A stretch of DNA of 64,000 bases from a bacterium (GCA_029565685.1 JAKQNR010000017.1:1-64000), one strand, 5' to 3'. Counted from the first letter of the stretch, positions 17,534 to 27,301 are shown. The notes: a model not told the origin generated them from the sequence alone. Program-made: numbers and translations.

Positions 17534-18985
17534 ATGTCTGTGATAGCGAATTTGGAACCCAGGCTGCTGTGGCAGCATTTTGATGAAATTCGAAAGATCC
17601 CGCATGGATCGGGGAATGAAAAGGCCATCGGTCAATATGTGGTTTCCGTTGCACAGCGGCTCGGCTTGAAATATCTTCGCGAAAAAAGCGGTAACGTTAT
17701 TATTTACAAGCCCGCAGCCGGTGGGCATGAGAACGCGCAGACTGTGATTCTGCAGGGCCATTTGGATATGGTTTGCGAAAAGCACTCCAGCAAAGTGTTT
17801 GATTTTTTGCGGGATCCCATTGAACTGGAGATAGACAACGATTGGCTGACGGCCCAGGGCACAACCCTGGGCGCTGACAACGGCATTGGGGTTGCAGCGA
17901 TTCTGGCTGTTTTGGAGGACAAGACTCTACAGCATGGGCCGTTGGAAGCGGTGTTCACCGTGGATGAAGAGCGTGGACTGCAGGGTGCACGAACCCTTTC
18001 CACCAAAGCCTTGAAGGGGCGAACGCTGCTGAATCTGGACAGCGAGGAGCTGGGCGTTTTTTCCATCGGCTGCGCCGGCGGTGCAGACTCGGTGGTCACG
18101 TTGCCCATCACCCGCAAACGAGCCAAAGGCGTCGCGTTGGTGGAAATCCATCTCAGTGGACTGCGAGGCGGCCATTCCGGCATCGACATCCATGAGGGAC
18201 GCGGCAATGCGATCAAGATTCTGAATCGCCTGCTGTGGCAGATGCAGAAAAAAGTCCCCTTTGAATTGGTATTTCTCAACGGCGGCGACAAACACAATGC
18301 CATTCCGCGGGAAGCGATCGCCCAGGTGGTGATGCCGAAATCCAAAGTGGCGGCAGCGGAAAAATGGCTGGCAGCCGCCCTGAAGGACCTTCTAGTCGAA
18401 TTCAAGCCGGTTGAGCACAGCATCAAGCTGACCATGAAGGGGATCGACAAAAAGCTGCCGCCGGTGCTGAGCGGCGCGAGCCAGGAAAAGCTGTTGGGAT
18501 TGCTTTTCGCCCTGCCGCACGGGCCGCTGGCCATGAGTCGTACGATCAAGGAGCTGGTGGAGACATCCAACAACGTAGCTGCCATCAAATGTGAAAAAAG
18601 CCGGGCGGTGGTTGTCTGCAGCAGCCGCAGCTCTAATATGTCAGCCCTGCGGGCGACCCGCAACAAATTGGCGGCTATTGCTAAACTCGCCGGTGCAAAA
18701 ATTCAGCAGCCTGAGGGTTATCCGGGCTGGATGCCTAATCTTGAATCCCCGGTGCTCAAGGTGACCATGGACACCTTTCGCGCGATCACCGGCAAGAACG
18801 CCCATTTTCAGGCCATTCACGCCGGTTTGGAGTGCGGCATCATCGGTGAGAAATTTCCTGGCATGGACATGATTTCGTTCGGGCCCACTCTGCAACATCC
18901 TCATTCTCCGGAGGAACGGGTGCACATCGGCTCGGTCGCCATTTTTTACAAGCACCTGCTGAAAATATTGGAAACGCTCTCCTGA
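17534..18985 (+). CDS. pepD: Aminoacyl-histidine dipeptidase (M20 family)
   Basis: PepD (483 residues) is a cytosolic zinc dipeptidase that hydrolyses Xaa-His and other dipeptides. Visible M20 features are QGHLDMVCE (metal-binding His and the following Asp, near residue 77), GTTLGADNGIG (bridging Asp, about 119), VDEERGLQGA (catalytic Glu pair, near 150) and LDSEELG. The lid or dimerisation domain is in the middle, and the last metal ligand is in GPTLQHPHSPEERV near the C-terminus. GGAGG precedes the ATG. A clear terminator follows, so the gene is probably transcribed alone. Length is normal for the family. Confidence 0.93.
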   Translation: MSVIANLEPRLLWQHFDEIRKIPHGSGNEKAIGQYVVSVAQRLGLKYLREKSGNVIIYKPAAGGHENAQTVILQGHLDMVCEKHSSKVFDFLRDPIELEIDNDWLTAQGTTLGADNGIGVAAILAVLEDKTLQHGPLEAVFTVDEERGLQGARTLSTKALKGRTLLNLDSEELGVFSIGCAGGADSVVTLPITRKRAKGVALVEIHLSGLRGGHSGIDIHEGRGNAIKILNRLLWQMQKKVPFELVFLNGGDKHNAIPREAIAQVVMPKSKVAAAEKWLAAALKDLLVEFKPVEHSIKLTMKGIDKKLPPVLSGASQEKLLGLLFALPHGPLAMSRTIKELVETSNNVAAIKCEKSRAVVVCSSRSSNMSALRATRNKLAAIAKLAGAKIQQPEGYPGWMPNLESPVLKVTMDTFRAITGKNAHFQAIHAGLECGIIGEKFPGMDMISFGPTLQHPHSPEERVHIGSVAIFYKHLLKILETLS

Positions 18986-19016
18986 GGAGGGGTTTGCATC
19001 AAGAGGATGATATCAG

Positions 19017-19047
19017 GCCCTGGCAAGTCGGTTGTCGGGGCTTTTTT
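19017..19047 (+). terminator. Intrinsic terminator of pepD
   Basis: GCCCTGGCAA pairs with TTGTCGGGGC (two G-U pairs, loop GTCGG), followed by TTTTTT at 19042-19047. Confidence 0.85.
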
Positions 19048-19112
19048 ACTGCGGGCCATTTAAATTAATACGCGCAATTCGGCGCGCTGGAATGCTGCGG
19101 AGGACAAAGGCA

Positions 19113-19832
19113 ATGATTAAACAGCTTGTCATTTTATCTGGTCCATCCTGCGTCGGCAAAACGCCGTTGCTCAAGACCGTCCGCCGGCTGCGGCCGGATC
19201 TGGCTATGGCAACGCCGGTCCTCTATACCAGCCGCCCACCCCGTCCGGGCGAACAGGAAGGGGTGGATTATTATTATCGTACCGAGGAAGAGATCTGTGC
19301 GCTGCCGTCCACGCGTTATCTGGTAGGGCAGGCGCGGGTCATCTGGCAGGCGGTGGATTTGCAGCAGATCGCCGTCATGTTCGAGAAAGAATCTCTCATC
19401 GTCCTCGAAATATACCCCACGCTGGGCCGTCTTTTTCTCGATCATCCGGCGGTGCAGCAGAACAGCGCCGCGTTTCGTCTACGCACCGTTTTCCTGTGTC
19501 CGATTTTTGAAGAAGAAATCCAGGCGGTACAAGAGCGCATGGGCTATGAATCACCGCAACAGGCGACCAGCGGCATTATGCTGCCCAAGTTGATCAGACG
19601 TTCTCAGCAGCAGGGCAAGGTGTTGTCATCCGCAGAGGTGAATGACCTGCAGTTACGCGCGCATCGAGCGTACGATGAAATTCAAATGGCCAAAACCTAT
19701 CAAGAGGTCATAGTGAACCATGATGGGGAGGATTCGCCGCATTGGAATTACCTTCCGCCCATTGGCGAGGCCGGCCGCACCGTGGCCCGGTTTATCAAAA
19801 TCCTCGAAGGCGATGAGAAAGAGAAGAGATAA
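19113..19832 (+). CDS. Guanylate-kinase-like P-loop protein
   Basis: This 239-residue protein has a Walker A loop (LSGPSCVGKTPLL, residues 7-19) and a YTSRPPRPGEQEGVDYYY segment that closely follows the GMP-binding region of guanylate kinases (TTRxPRxGExxGxDYxF). The C-terminal half diverges: it has a long helical insert and lacks an obvious guanylate-kinase lid. It may not be the housekeeping Gmk and could phosphorylate another nucleotide or act in a regulatory role. Start 19113 is chosen because GGAGG is 9 nt upstream and the P-loop is then at the usual distance from the N-terminus. It follows the pepD terminator, so it is probably expressed separately. Confidence 0.7.
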   Translation: MIKQLVILSGPSCVGKTPLLKTVRRLRPDLAMATPVLYTSRPPRPGEQEGVDYYYRTEEEICALPSTRYLVGQARVIWQAVDLQQIAVMFEKESLIVLEIYPTLGRLFLDHPAVQQNSAAFRLRTVFLCPIFEEEIQAVQERMGYESPQQATSGIMLPKLIRRSQQQGKVLSSAEVNDLQLRAHRAYDEIQMAKTYQEVIVNHDGEDSPHWNYLPPIGEAGRTVARFIKILEGDEKEKR

Positions 19833-20005
19833 CCTGGCTGCTGTCCGCCTCAAGCCTTTGGACATCGTGCGGCCGATTTATTTGCTCCGTAAGCGGTCAG
19901 GCTCAACGCCGCCGCGAGCCCTACCAGATACTCCCCTTTCTGATTTTTCACTTTGAGTTTAGCGCTCTTTTTTGTATTCTTAGTCATCCAATGATAAGGG
20001 TTATG

Positions 20006-20884
20006 ATGAAGAAGCGCAAAGTAACATCTGACGCCACGCTGTCGCTGTTCGCCGACGAACCGCTTCCGGCGGCGGAGAAGACCAAGCCTCTGGCCCGGCT
20101 CAAGCTGGTGCGTCCGCTGGTTTTTTTTGATCTGGAGACCACCGGTTTGGATCCGCAGACGGACCGAATCGTGCAATTCGCTTTTTTACGGGTGCTGCCT
20201 GACCATACGGTTGAAAGCTGGATGGAATTGGTGAATCCGGGCATTCCGATTCCACCGGAGGCCAGTCGTGTGCATCACATTACCGATGAGATGGTGGCGG
20301 GAAAACCCTCTCTGCGTGAATTGGCGCCGCGGATCAGCGCCTATCTCGCGGGGTGCGATCTGGCGGGCTATAACGTTCTTCGTTTCGATCTGCCGTTTTT
20401 ACAGGCGGAATTGGAGCGCAACGGGCAGCCGATCGACAGCGCTCAGACGCAGGTGATCGACTGTCAGGTGATTTTTCATAAAAAGGAACCGCGCGATCTC
20501 TCCGCTGCGGTGCGCTTGTATTGCCAACGGGAGTTAAGCAACGCCCACGATGCAGCGGCGGATATCGCCGCCACGCTCGAGGTGTTGGACGGTCAGTTGG
20601 CGCGATATCCGGATTTACCGCATGATCCGGCCGGGTTGTCGGCTTTTTGCAGCAACGGCGATAGAGCGCGCTGGGCGACGGCGGACCGCAAATTTTTTTG
20701 GCGTAACGGCGAAGCGGTCATTGCGTTCGGCAAGAATCGCGGTAAAAGTCTGCAATGGCTCTATGAAAACGACCCGGATTATTTACGGTGGATGAGCGAG
20801 AGGGATTTTAACGAAGAAACCCTTGCGCTGATCGCCGCAGCTCTGCGGGGAGAATTTCCGCAAAAAACGGAAGGGGTGGAATAA
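20006..20884 (+). CDS. DnaQ-like 3'-5' exonuclease with ExoX-like C-terminal domain
   Basis: This 292-residue protein has a DEDDh exonuclease fold: FFDLETTGLD (Exo I, two acidic residues), NVLRFDLPFL (Exo II) and SNAHDAAADIAAT (Exo III with His and Asp). It resembles DNA polymerase III epsilon and related nucleases that remove nucleotides from 3' ends. A C-terminal segment FGKNRGKSLQWLYENDPDYL (near residue 240) matches the small domain appended to ExoX-type exonucleases. Start 20006 is supported by AAGGG 5 nt upstream; in-frame ATGs at 19991 and 20003 are alternatives. It is not part of a visible replication operon, so a repair or processing role is likelier than proofreading; that is inferred. 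Confidence 0.82.
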   Translation: MKKRKVTSDATLSLFADEPLPAAEKTKPLARLKLVRPLVFFDLETTGLDPQTDRIVQFAFLRVLPDHTVESWMELVNPGIPIPPEASRVHHITDEMVAGKPSLRELAPRISAYLAGCDLAGYNVLRFDLPFLQAELERNGQPIDSAQTQVIDCQVIFHKKEPRDLSAAVRLYCQRELSNAHDAAADIAATLEVLDGQLARYPDLPHDPAGLSAFCSNGDRARWATADRKFFWRNGEAVIAFGKNRGKSLQWLYENDPDYLRWMSERDFNEETLALIAAALRGEFPQKTEGVE

Positions 20885-20999
20885 TCATTCCAGTGAAAAG
20901 CCATGAGCGAGAAATGATAAAGCCGCATGCGGCTGCTTTAAAGCAAAGCGATCCGCTTATAGGCGCTGATGGGAGAAACGATTTTGGAGGTGCTTGTTG

Positions 21000-22193
21000 A
21001 TGATTGGCATTAAAAGAAATGGGTTGACGTTTTGGTTTGCCCTCATGCCGCTGACATGTCTGCATCCGGCCGATGATCAAAAAGCGATTTATCGGCCGGA
21101 AAAAACTTACTATGGCAAACCGGATACGATCTTGAGCCTGGATTTTTCCTCGATCAAATACCCAAAGCCGTTATCCGCTTATCGCCCGGTGTATCACACT
21201 CCTCCCAGTATGCAGGACACCACCAACACCTGCTGGAGTTTTGCCGCCACCTCGCTGCTGGAGTCGGAGCTGAAACGCCTAGGCCGCGGGGAGATCGCTC
21301 TGTCGCGAATGTTTACCGTTTACTGGGAGTATGTGGAAAAAGTGCGCCGCTTCGTTCAGACAAAGGGCAACTCTCTGGTCGATCCAGGTTCTCAATTGAA
21401 CGCGGTCATCCTGCGCATGCAAATCTATGGCGCAGCGCCGGCAGAGTGCTACACCGGATTGACAGGCGGTGCAACCGTCTATGATGAACGCCAAATGCTC
21501 AAAGAGATCAAGCTGTACCTCGAGTTCATCCGCACCAACCAGCTCTGGTACGAGGAGCAGGCCATCGCCAATGTGCGCATGATCATGGATCGCTATATGG
21601 GCGTTCCACCGGATTCCTTTTCCTATCAAGGACGAACCTGGACGCCGAAGCGATTCTGCGATAACGTGCTGGCGCTGCCTTTGGATGACTATGTCTCTTT
21701 TATTTCATTCATAAAGTATCCGTTCTGGACGCAGAACAGCTATCCGGTTCCGGACAACTGGTGGAAGTGCCAGGATTATTATAATGTGCCGCTGGAGGAT
21801 TTTTATCAGGGCATTAAAGGCGCGATCCAGCAGGGCTACTCGGTCGCCATCGCCGGCGATGTCTCCGAGCCGGGCAAGTACGGCCCTGCCGACCTGGCCA
21901 TTGTGCCGAGTTTTGATCTGCCCTCCTCCGCCATCAACCAGGACAGCCGTGAATTTCGCTTCTACAACCGCACCAGCACCGACGACCACGGCATGCACCT
22001 GATCGGCTATAACGCCATGGCCGGCGAGGACTGGTTCTTGATCAAAGACTCCGCCGCCAGCGCCTGGAAGGGCGCATTTGCCGGGTATCATTTTTTTACC
22101 GGCGATTACATACGCCTCAAAATCCTGGCTTTTATGGTCCACAAGGATGGGGTGAAGAAATTATTGGACAAATATCGACTGATGCAGAAATAA
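21000..22193 (+). CDS. C1-type (papain/bleomycin-hydrolase-like) cysteine peptidase
   Basis: This 397-residue protein has the order of a C1 peptidase. The catalytic Cys is in TTNTCWSFAATSLLE, near residue 80, the His is in DDHGMHLIGYNA, near 335, and the third position is in WFLIKDSAASAW, where Asp replaces the usual Asn. The long spacing resembles the bleomycin hydrolase/PepC branch more than papain. A short hydrophobic N-terminus suggests export, but the signal peptide is not clear-cut. ATG 21000 has GGAGG 9 nt upstream. The gene stands alone before a terminator. The substrate is unknown. Confidence 0.78.
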   Translation: MIGIKRNGLTFWFALMPLTCLHPADDQKAIYRPEKTYYGKPDTILSLDFSSIKYPKPLSAYRPVYHTPPSMQDTTNTCWSFAATSLLESELKRLGRGEIALSRMFTVYWEYVEKVRRFVQTKGNSLVDPGSQLNAVILRMQIYGAAPAECYTGLTGGATVYDERQMLKEIKLYLEFIRTNQLWYEEQAIANVRMIMDRYMGVPPDSFSYQGRTWTPKRFCDNVLALPLDDYVSFISFIKYPFWTQNSYPVPDNWWKCQDYYNVPLEDFYQGIKGAIQQGYSVAIAGDVSEPGKYGPADLAIVPSFDLPSSAINQDSREFRFYNRTSTDDHGMHLIGYNAMAGEDWFLIKDSAASAWKGAFAGYHFFTGDYIRLKILAFMVHKDGVKKLLDKYRLMQK

Positions 22194-22261
22194 AATCTAC
22201 GCGATGTGATGCGGATCAAATTCGTTTTTCACTCGCTCACGTCCTATTGGGTGATGTCATG

Positions 22262-22300
22262 AACGCCTCCATCCTTCGGTGGGGGCGTCGGTGTTTTTAA
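22262..22300 (+). terminator. Intrinsic terminator after C1 peptidase gene
   Basis: ACGCCTCC (from 22263) pairs with GGGGGCGT (22281-22288, one G-U pair), followed by CGGTGTTTTT. Confidence 0.7.
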
Positions 22301-22571
22301 TCAGGCCATCCGGAACAGCAGGATCCTGATGAACCCGCGGAGGTGAGCTGGAATCGACTTGATGTTTCAATCCAGCGCTTTTATGCCCTATTGGCGGACG
22401 ACACGGCTAGGGGGCCTGCGCCGCTGCGGCTTTATCGAAATTCGGCGCACTTGGCCCAGAGCGGCGTCCGATTGAACGGTGCAAAGGTTAACTTCTCTAA
22501 AACTTGGATGAAAGACAGGGAACCAGAAACGTATCAGCGTTCGTCTGGCGCCCATTACTTCAGGAAAGCGC
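22301..22571. other. Intergenic stretch, no feature seen
   Basis: Between the terminator and the next start there is no convincing reading frame, RNA or repeat. It presumably holds the promoter of the secreted-protein gene, but I could not place one with confidence. Confidence 0.5.
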
Positions 22572-24221
22572 ATGAACGATATGAAAAAGATCATTTTGCT
22601 GGCAGGGGTGCTGTTCGGACTGTGCTTTGGTCAGACTAAAACCATGGATCGACGCTTTGTGCCCATCATCCTCAGCGGCAGTCAATTCCCACGGACTGAT
22701 TTGCGCATCAGCGAATGGGCCGCGTTCCGCTTCGATGTACAGAGCCGCCGGTGGACCGCGGTGCCCTTTCAAGTGGAGGAGGTCGATATAGTCAACGGCC
22801 GAAGAAAATACAACCACGTGCAAGCCAGAAACGACCGCATCGATCCGGTGGACGAGATGATAATCATGCCGGAGGATCTGGGCGATCGCGCCGCCATCGA
22901 CCAGTGGCTCGCCGAACCTCAGAGCCGGTATGATTCTCGCATCGAGTTGACCTTTTCCGATCCAACGGCGCCAGACAATAAGGGTTGGCTTTACCTTTAT
23001 CCTGCCGCCGACGCACCAGCGGTCTCCGGATACCACCACTATAGCCCGGCGCCGGCCGGAACTGCCGCGGACACAGTCCGGACGCGCTCCTATCGCATCG
23101 GCCGCACACCCAATGGTTGGATAGACTATATCTCATTCGCAGCGGCGCCGGAGAAAAACTTGGTGGACCGTCTGAAACTGCGTCTCAGCGGCAAGTCGTT
23201 TTTACCCGGACTGAGAAGGTATACTATCAACGAGGACACGCTTAACAACGGCAGTTCCACCTATCATTGGGGGGTGGTGCGCGCCTTGCATGATCAACGC
23301 CCCTCTGTCTCCTTTCCGGTCGTCGGCGCGTTGAAAGCCGATCACCAGTGGGAGTATTATCCTTATTCGTTCCGCATCGGCGCCTCGGGCATCGCGGTGC
23401 AGGAGAGCATCCTGCAGCTGATCGGGTTGAACTCTATCCGCCAATCTCTGGATCTGAGCTTGCACGCCGTGGGCGGCCGTTTTTACTCTGCGGCCAACAC
23501 GGGCGGAGTCCCCATCGATGGAAATCCTGAAAACATTGCCGCCAAGTTGCAGCAGACAGATGGCGCCCAATGGTTGATGGCCAGTGGACCCTGGGGAACC
23601 ATTGAGATGATCGTCGAAAGCCCCAAAATCCGCAATGCCACGGTGAGCCTCTATTATCACGACAATCTAGCCGGCGGCACTCTGGATGGCTCAATCGATA
23701 CCGGCGATCAACGATCCCTCGGCGATATGGGGCTGTGGGTTCATACAAAAAAAAACAATCTGTCGACTGATCGACTTAGCATCGATTTCACCTGTTATCT
23801 GATCAACGAACCCAATCACAACGCCGCTTTCGGCAACCGCTTATTTCAGTGGGATCAGAACGATGTGATGCTGGAATATCAGGAGCAAACCCATTCAACC
23901 CGTCTTGACGATCCAGACGGATGCTCGTCCGATGGCTGGGTGTTGCAGCCGGGTGCTCCCAATCCCTTTAATCCTCAGCGTTCAACCTGGCAGGCCATGC
24001 TGCAGGCGCCTGCTGCCGGGCCTCAGCCTGAAGCCGGGATTCATAATCTATTGGGCCAATGCGTCGTCGTGCTTGCGCCGCAAGCAGCTGATAATGGATC
24101 CTGGCGTTTTCGCTGGACAGGCCTTGCGGCGACCGGCGCCCAGGCGCCGGACGGCCTGTATATTTTGCGGATTCAGGGCCCTGAACAGACCTTTTCTCAG
24201 CGCTTCCTGCTCAGCCGCTGA
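22572..24221 (+). CDS. Secreted protein with C-terminal T9SS-like sorting domain (paralogue of 28872-30581)
   Basis: This 549-residue protein of unknown function has a signal peptide (to about residue 20, FGQTK) and a C-terminal GAPNPFNPQ...DGLYILRIQ module, the form of type IX sorting domains. The body has PFQVEEVDI, DEMIIMPEDLGDRA and VSLYYHDNLAGGT motifs that reappear, in the same order, in the 569-residue protein at 28872-30581 (PFQIDERIR, DELVFMIRDMGDRA, ISLYFYDNQAGGT). The two are therefore paralogues of an unnamed family. The sorting domain is degenerate and lacks the tidy beta-strand pattern of the paralogue. AGGAAA precedes the ATG. This copy lacks the lipoprotein and TonB receptor partners seen beside the other. 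Confidence 0.75.
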   Translation: MNDMKKIILLAGVLFGLCFGQTKTMDRRFVPIILSGSQFPRTDLRISEWAAFRFDVQSRRWTAVPFQVEEVDIVNGRRKYNHVQARNDRIDPVDEMIIMPEDLGDRAAIDQWLAEPQSRYDSRIELTFSDPTAPDNKGWLYLYPAADAPAVSGYHHYSPAPAGTAADTVRTRSYRIGRTPNGWIDYISFAAAPEKNLVDRLKLRLSGKSFLPGLRRYTINEDTLNNGSSTYHWGVVRALHDQRPSVSFPVVGALKADHQWEYYPYSFRIGASGIAVQESILQLIGLNSIRQSLDLSLHAVGGRFYSAANTGGVPIDGNPENIAAKLQQTDGAQWLMASGPWGTIEMIVESPKIRNATVSLYYHDNLAGGTLDGSIDTGDQRSLGDMGLWVHTKKNNLSTDRLSIDFTCYLINEPNHNAAFGNRLFQWDQNDVMLEYQEQTHSTRLDDPDGCSSDGWVLQPGAPNPFNPQRSTWQAMLQAPAAGPQPEAGIHNLLGQCVVVLAPQAADNGSWRFRWTGLAATGAQAPDGLYILRIQGPEQTFSQRFLLSR

Positions 24222-24276
24222 CCATGTAAAAGGTTTGTTTTTTAAGTGCGGGATTGTTATATTTTCATCCGGGCTG

Positions 24277-24321
24277 CGCCTTATCCGCTTCAGGGTGAAT
24301 GCCAGCTAGGCTGATAAGGCG
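24277..24321. repeat. Inverted repeat in intergenic region
   Basis: CGCCTTATC (24277-24285) and GATAAGGCG (24313-24321) are a perfect 9-bp inverted repeat with a 27-nt loop. With no T-tract it is not a standard terminator; it may be an mRNA-end stabilising hairpin or a REP-like unit. Confidence 0.55.
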
Positions 24322-24386
24322 GGGTAGTGTGAACCATTCGGCAGGACCTGTGGTTACCTGGTTATTGGCAAAGGGAGACAATCCGC

Positions 24387-26072
24387 ATGATATCTTCACC
24401 GCTTAAAACTAAAACTCTGCAAGCTCTGTTGAAACGCAGCGCAACAGAGTACGCCGATCGAGTCAGTCTGGCGGAAGTGGATGGGCCGGCACTCACCTAT
24501 GCTGAATGGGGCCAACGGGTAAGCGAGGTTGCTGAGTGTTTGAGACAGAACGGCATTGTTGCCGACGACCGAGTGGCCATTCTGAGTGAAAATAAACCAC
24601 ATTGGGGCGTTGCCTTTTTTGCCATCACCACCAGGGGGGCGGTGGCTGTACCGATCCTGCCTGATTTTCATCCTACTGAAATCCAGCACATCCTGCGCCA
24701 CTCCGGGGCCAAGGCGATTTTTGTCTCTGAAAAATTGTACGGTAAAATCGAAGACGCGGCCATCGACTCGCTGCAGTCCGTGTTTCTGATCGAGGATTTT
24801 TCACTGCTGCCGCAGTCAGCGCGAAAGGACAAATTGTCCGGAATCCTTCAGGAGGGCTCCAAGGAGCTGGCCAAGCTGAAAGGGGCGGCGCGCAAAATCA
24901 CCAGCCTGCTATCCGGCGACGACGCCGAGGATGCGCTGGCTTCCATCATTTACACGTCCGGCACTACCGGCAGCTCCAAGGGCGTGATGCTCACGCACAA
25001 GAATCTCATCTATGATGCGCTGGCCACCTTCACGATTGTCGATCTCGGTCCAGAGGACCGCATGGTCTCCATGCTGCCGCTCTCACACGCATATGAATGC
25101 ACTTTAGGGCTGGTGGCGCCGTTGATGAAGGGTTCTGCGGTCTATTATCTGGACAAGCCGCCCACTGCGCGCGTGCTGCTGCCGGCGCTGCAAAAAGTCA
25201 AACCGACTGTTCTCCTGACCGTGCCCCTGGTTATTGAAAAGATATATAAAAACCGGATTCAGCCTACTTTTAAGAAAAAATTGTTGCTGCGCGGGCTGAC
25301 CAAGATCCCGGTAATCCGCAAACGGTTGTATAAAGCAGCTGGAAGGAAATTGCTGGCCTCCTTTGGCGGCGCACTTCGCAGCTATTGCATCGGCGGCGCT
25401 TCTCTGTGTCCGGAGGTGGAACTGTTTTTGCGTGAAGCAGGTTTCCCCTATGCCATTGGCTACGGTTTGACTGAAACGTCGCCGCTGATCTCGGGTACGG
25501 GACCGGAAAACACTGCGTATCGCGCAGCCGGCAAGCCCCTGCCCGGCGTGGAGATGCGCATCGATGGACCGAACCCTAAAACCGGCGAGGGGGAGATTCT
25601 TGTGCGCGGTCCGATGGTCATGAAGGGCTATTATCAGGATGCGAAAAGAACGGAAGAGGTTTTGGACAAAGACGGCTGGTTTCGCACCGGCGACCTGGGT
25701 GTGTTCGACAAACAGGGGTATCTGTATATCAAAGGCCGTTCGAAGAATATGATCCTGGGCCCCAACGGAGAGAACATCTATCCTGAAGAGATCGAGTCGG
25801 CGTTGAACGAGATGGAGGAAGTGGTCGAGTCGCTGGTCTATCTGCGCGACGGCAAGTTGACCGCCAAGGTCTGTTTGAACTATGAAGTGCTGGACAGCCG
25901 CTTTTCTGCACAAAAGCTGAATCCCGATCGCATCGAAGCGCTTCTGGAAGAGCTGCGGCAAACCGTCAACCAGAATGTGTCTTCATTCTGCCGCATCAAT
26001 AGAATACTGGAACAACCCGAGCCGTTTGAAAAAACGCCGACGCAGAAAATCAAACGTTATTTGTATGTCTGA
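24387..26072 (+). CDS. AMP-dependent synthetase/ligase (long-chain acyl-CoA synthetase-like)
   Basis: This 561-residue enzyme would activate a carboxylic acid, probably a fatty acid, to its acyl-AMP and then thioester. ANL-family motifs are intact: the P-loop IIYTSGTTGSSKGVMLTHKN (near residue 190), GYGLTETSPLISGTG (A5, about 355), GWFRTGDLG (A7, about 430), KGRSKNMILGPNGENIYPEEIE (A8) and the C-terminal catalytic Lys in TPTQKIKRYL. FadD-like members of about 560-600 residues share this layout. It may be co-transcribed with the transglutaminase-like gene 35 bp downstream. An AAAGGGAGA ribosome binding site precedes the ATG. Confidence 0.88.
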   Translation: MISSPLKTKTLQALLKRSATEYADRVSLAEVDGPALTYAEWGQRVSEVAECLRQNGIVADDRVAILSENKPHWGVAFFAITTRGAVAVPILPDFHPTEIQHILRHSGAKAIFVSEKLYGKIEDAAIDSLQSVFLIEDFSLLPQSARKDKLSGILQEGSKELAKLKGAARKITSLLSGDDAEDALASIIYTSGTTGSSKGVMLTHKNLIYDALATFTIVDLGPEDRMVSMLPLSHAYECTLGLVAPLMKGSAVYYLDKPPTARVLLPALQKVKPTVLLTVPLVIEKIYKNRIQPTFKKKLLLRGLTKIPVIRKRLYKAAGRKLLASFGGALRSYCIGGASLCPEVELFLREAGFPYAIGYGLTETSPLISGTGPENTAYRAAGKPLPGVEMRIDGPNPKTGEGEILVRGPMVMKGYYQDAKRTEEVLDKDGWFRTGDLGVFDKQGYLYIKGRSKNMILGPNGENIYPEEIESALNEMEEVVESLVYLRDGKLTAKVCLNYEVLDSRFSAQKLNPDRIEALLEELRQTVNQNVSSFCRINRILEQPEPFEKTPTQKIKRYLYV

Positions 26073-26107
26073 GGTTATAATAGAAAAAGGGTCCTCGCGA
26101 ATAGACT

Positions 26108-27301
26108 ATGAAACGCTCACGCACAGCTAGCAGGCTTTTTGCTGCGATCGGCAGGCGTCGACACATGAGCAGGTCGCAAGAACCGGTCCAACGGCGTCGA
26201 TTGTTTTTGTCCGTCTGCGTGTGGGGGCTTTTAGGGGTCTGCTGTGCGGTCGGCGGCAAAAGCCTGAATGTGCTGGTCTCCAGCGTTAAATTGTATCCGG
26301 ATTATGAACCTTCCGATGTGGTCTTCCGCCCCACCCTGACCGATCCCTGTCACTATGAAGTGGAGATGGTGTGCGGATTGGATTCCATTCAAACGGCGTC
26401 TCCATCGCTGCTGGAAGAGCTGGCTGACTCTCTGCGCGTATCTGTCGTCGATCTTCCACTTGTATATCTGTGGACCGCTGAACCCGTGGAGCGGACCGGA
26501 CAGCGCGACATCCACTATCTCCACATCCAGCCGGATATCGGATTGCGTTTTGAAGACCGCCGCAACGGCAATCGCATACGTTTCTGGGATTTGAGCTCGT
26601 TGATTCAAGGCGCGCGCACCCTGCAGCTGAGCCGACGGTTTCACTACACCTGCTATCGCGTAGCATACGAGATAGACTCCAGCAAAGTCGGCGTCTACAA
26701 CCAGAGCAGTGAATTTTATCGCTTTTACACACGGCCGGAGCGTTGGCTGGAATATACCGGCGCTGTCGCTGACACCGCCCGGCGCATTATCGGTCATCAG
26801 TCCAATCCCTACCTCCGCGCCCTGTTGTTGTTCAACTGGCTCAAGGAACACGGCGTCTATCACTATCCGCCGGAACAGCGCGGAGCCACGGTTATGCTGC
26901 AGACACTAGCCGGTGATTGCGGCCAATTCGCCTATCTGTTCATCGCTCTGTGCCGCAGCGTCGGCATTCCCTCCCGTCTGGTTGCCGGCTTTCAGACAAC
27001 CGATGACCAGGAGTGGAGCTATCACGCATGGGCCGAATGCTTTATTCCGAAATATGGGTGGGTCCCTGCGGATCTGACCGAAGCGTGTGCGTTTGGAGAA
27101 CTGCCCAACAACCGGCTGGTCGCATCCGTGGGCATGAACATTCCGCTGCCGCGAGCGCCCCGCTGGGCGAACTATCGCAACAGCGATGTCGAACAGGGCG
27201 TAACCGATTACATGCAGATGGCCACCATCGTCCGGGCGGGACTGGCCGGACAGCGATTTTCAGATATCCGCATGATCAAGGCCAAATCGCTCGTGCCTTG
27301 A
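26108..27301 (+). CDS. Transglutaminase-like protein, membrane-anchored or secreted
   Basis: This 397-residue protein has a hydrophobic segment at about 30-50 (LFLSVCVWGLLGVCCAVGG), an N-terminal domain of unknown type, and a transglutaminase-like core at about 260-345. The predicted triad is Cys in LAGDCGQFAYLF, His in YHAWAECF and Asp in GWVPADLTEA. Bacterial members of this superfamily are often proteases or peptide-crosslinking enzymes, and activity on a specific target cannot be inferred. The start is uncertain: 26108 has a poor ribosome binding site, and ATG 26165 would bring the hydrophobic stretch nearer the N-terminus. It lies between an acyl-CoA synthetase and a PLP enzyme with short gaps. 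Confidence 0.75.
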   Translation: MKRSRTASRLFAAIGRRRHMSRSQEPVQRRRLFLSVCVWGLLGVCCAVGGKSLNVLVSSVKLYPDYEPSDVVFRPTLTDPCHYEVEMVCGLDSIQTASPSLLEELADSLRVSVVDLPLVYLWTAEPVERTGQRDIHYLHIQPDIGLRFEDRRNGNRIRFWDLSSLIQGARTLQLSRRFHYTCYRVAYEIDSSKVGVYNQSSEFYRFYTRPERWLEYTGAVADTARRIIGHQSNPYLRALLLFNWLKEHGVYHYPPEQRGATVMLQTLAGDCGQFAYLFIALCRSVGIPSRLVAGFQTTDDQEWSYHAWAECFIPKYGWVPADLTEACAFGELPNNRLVASVGMNIPLPRAPRWANYRNSDVEQGVTDYMQMATIVRAGLAGQRFSDIRMIKAKSLVP

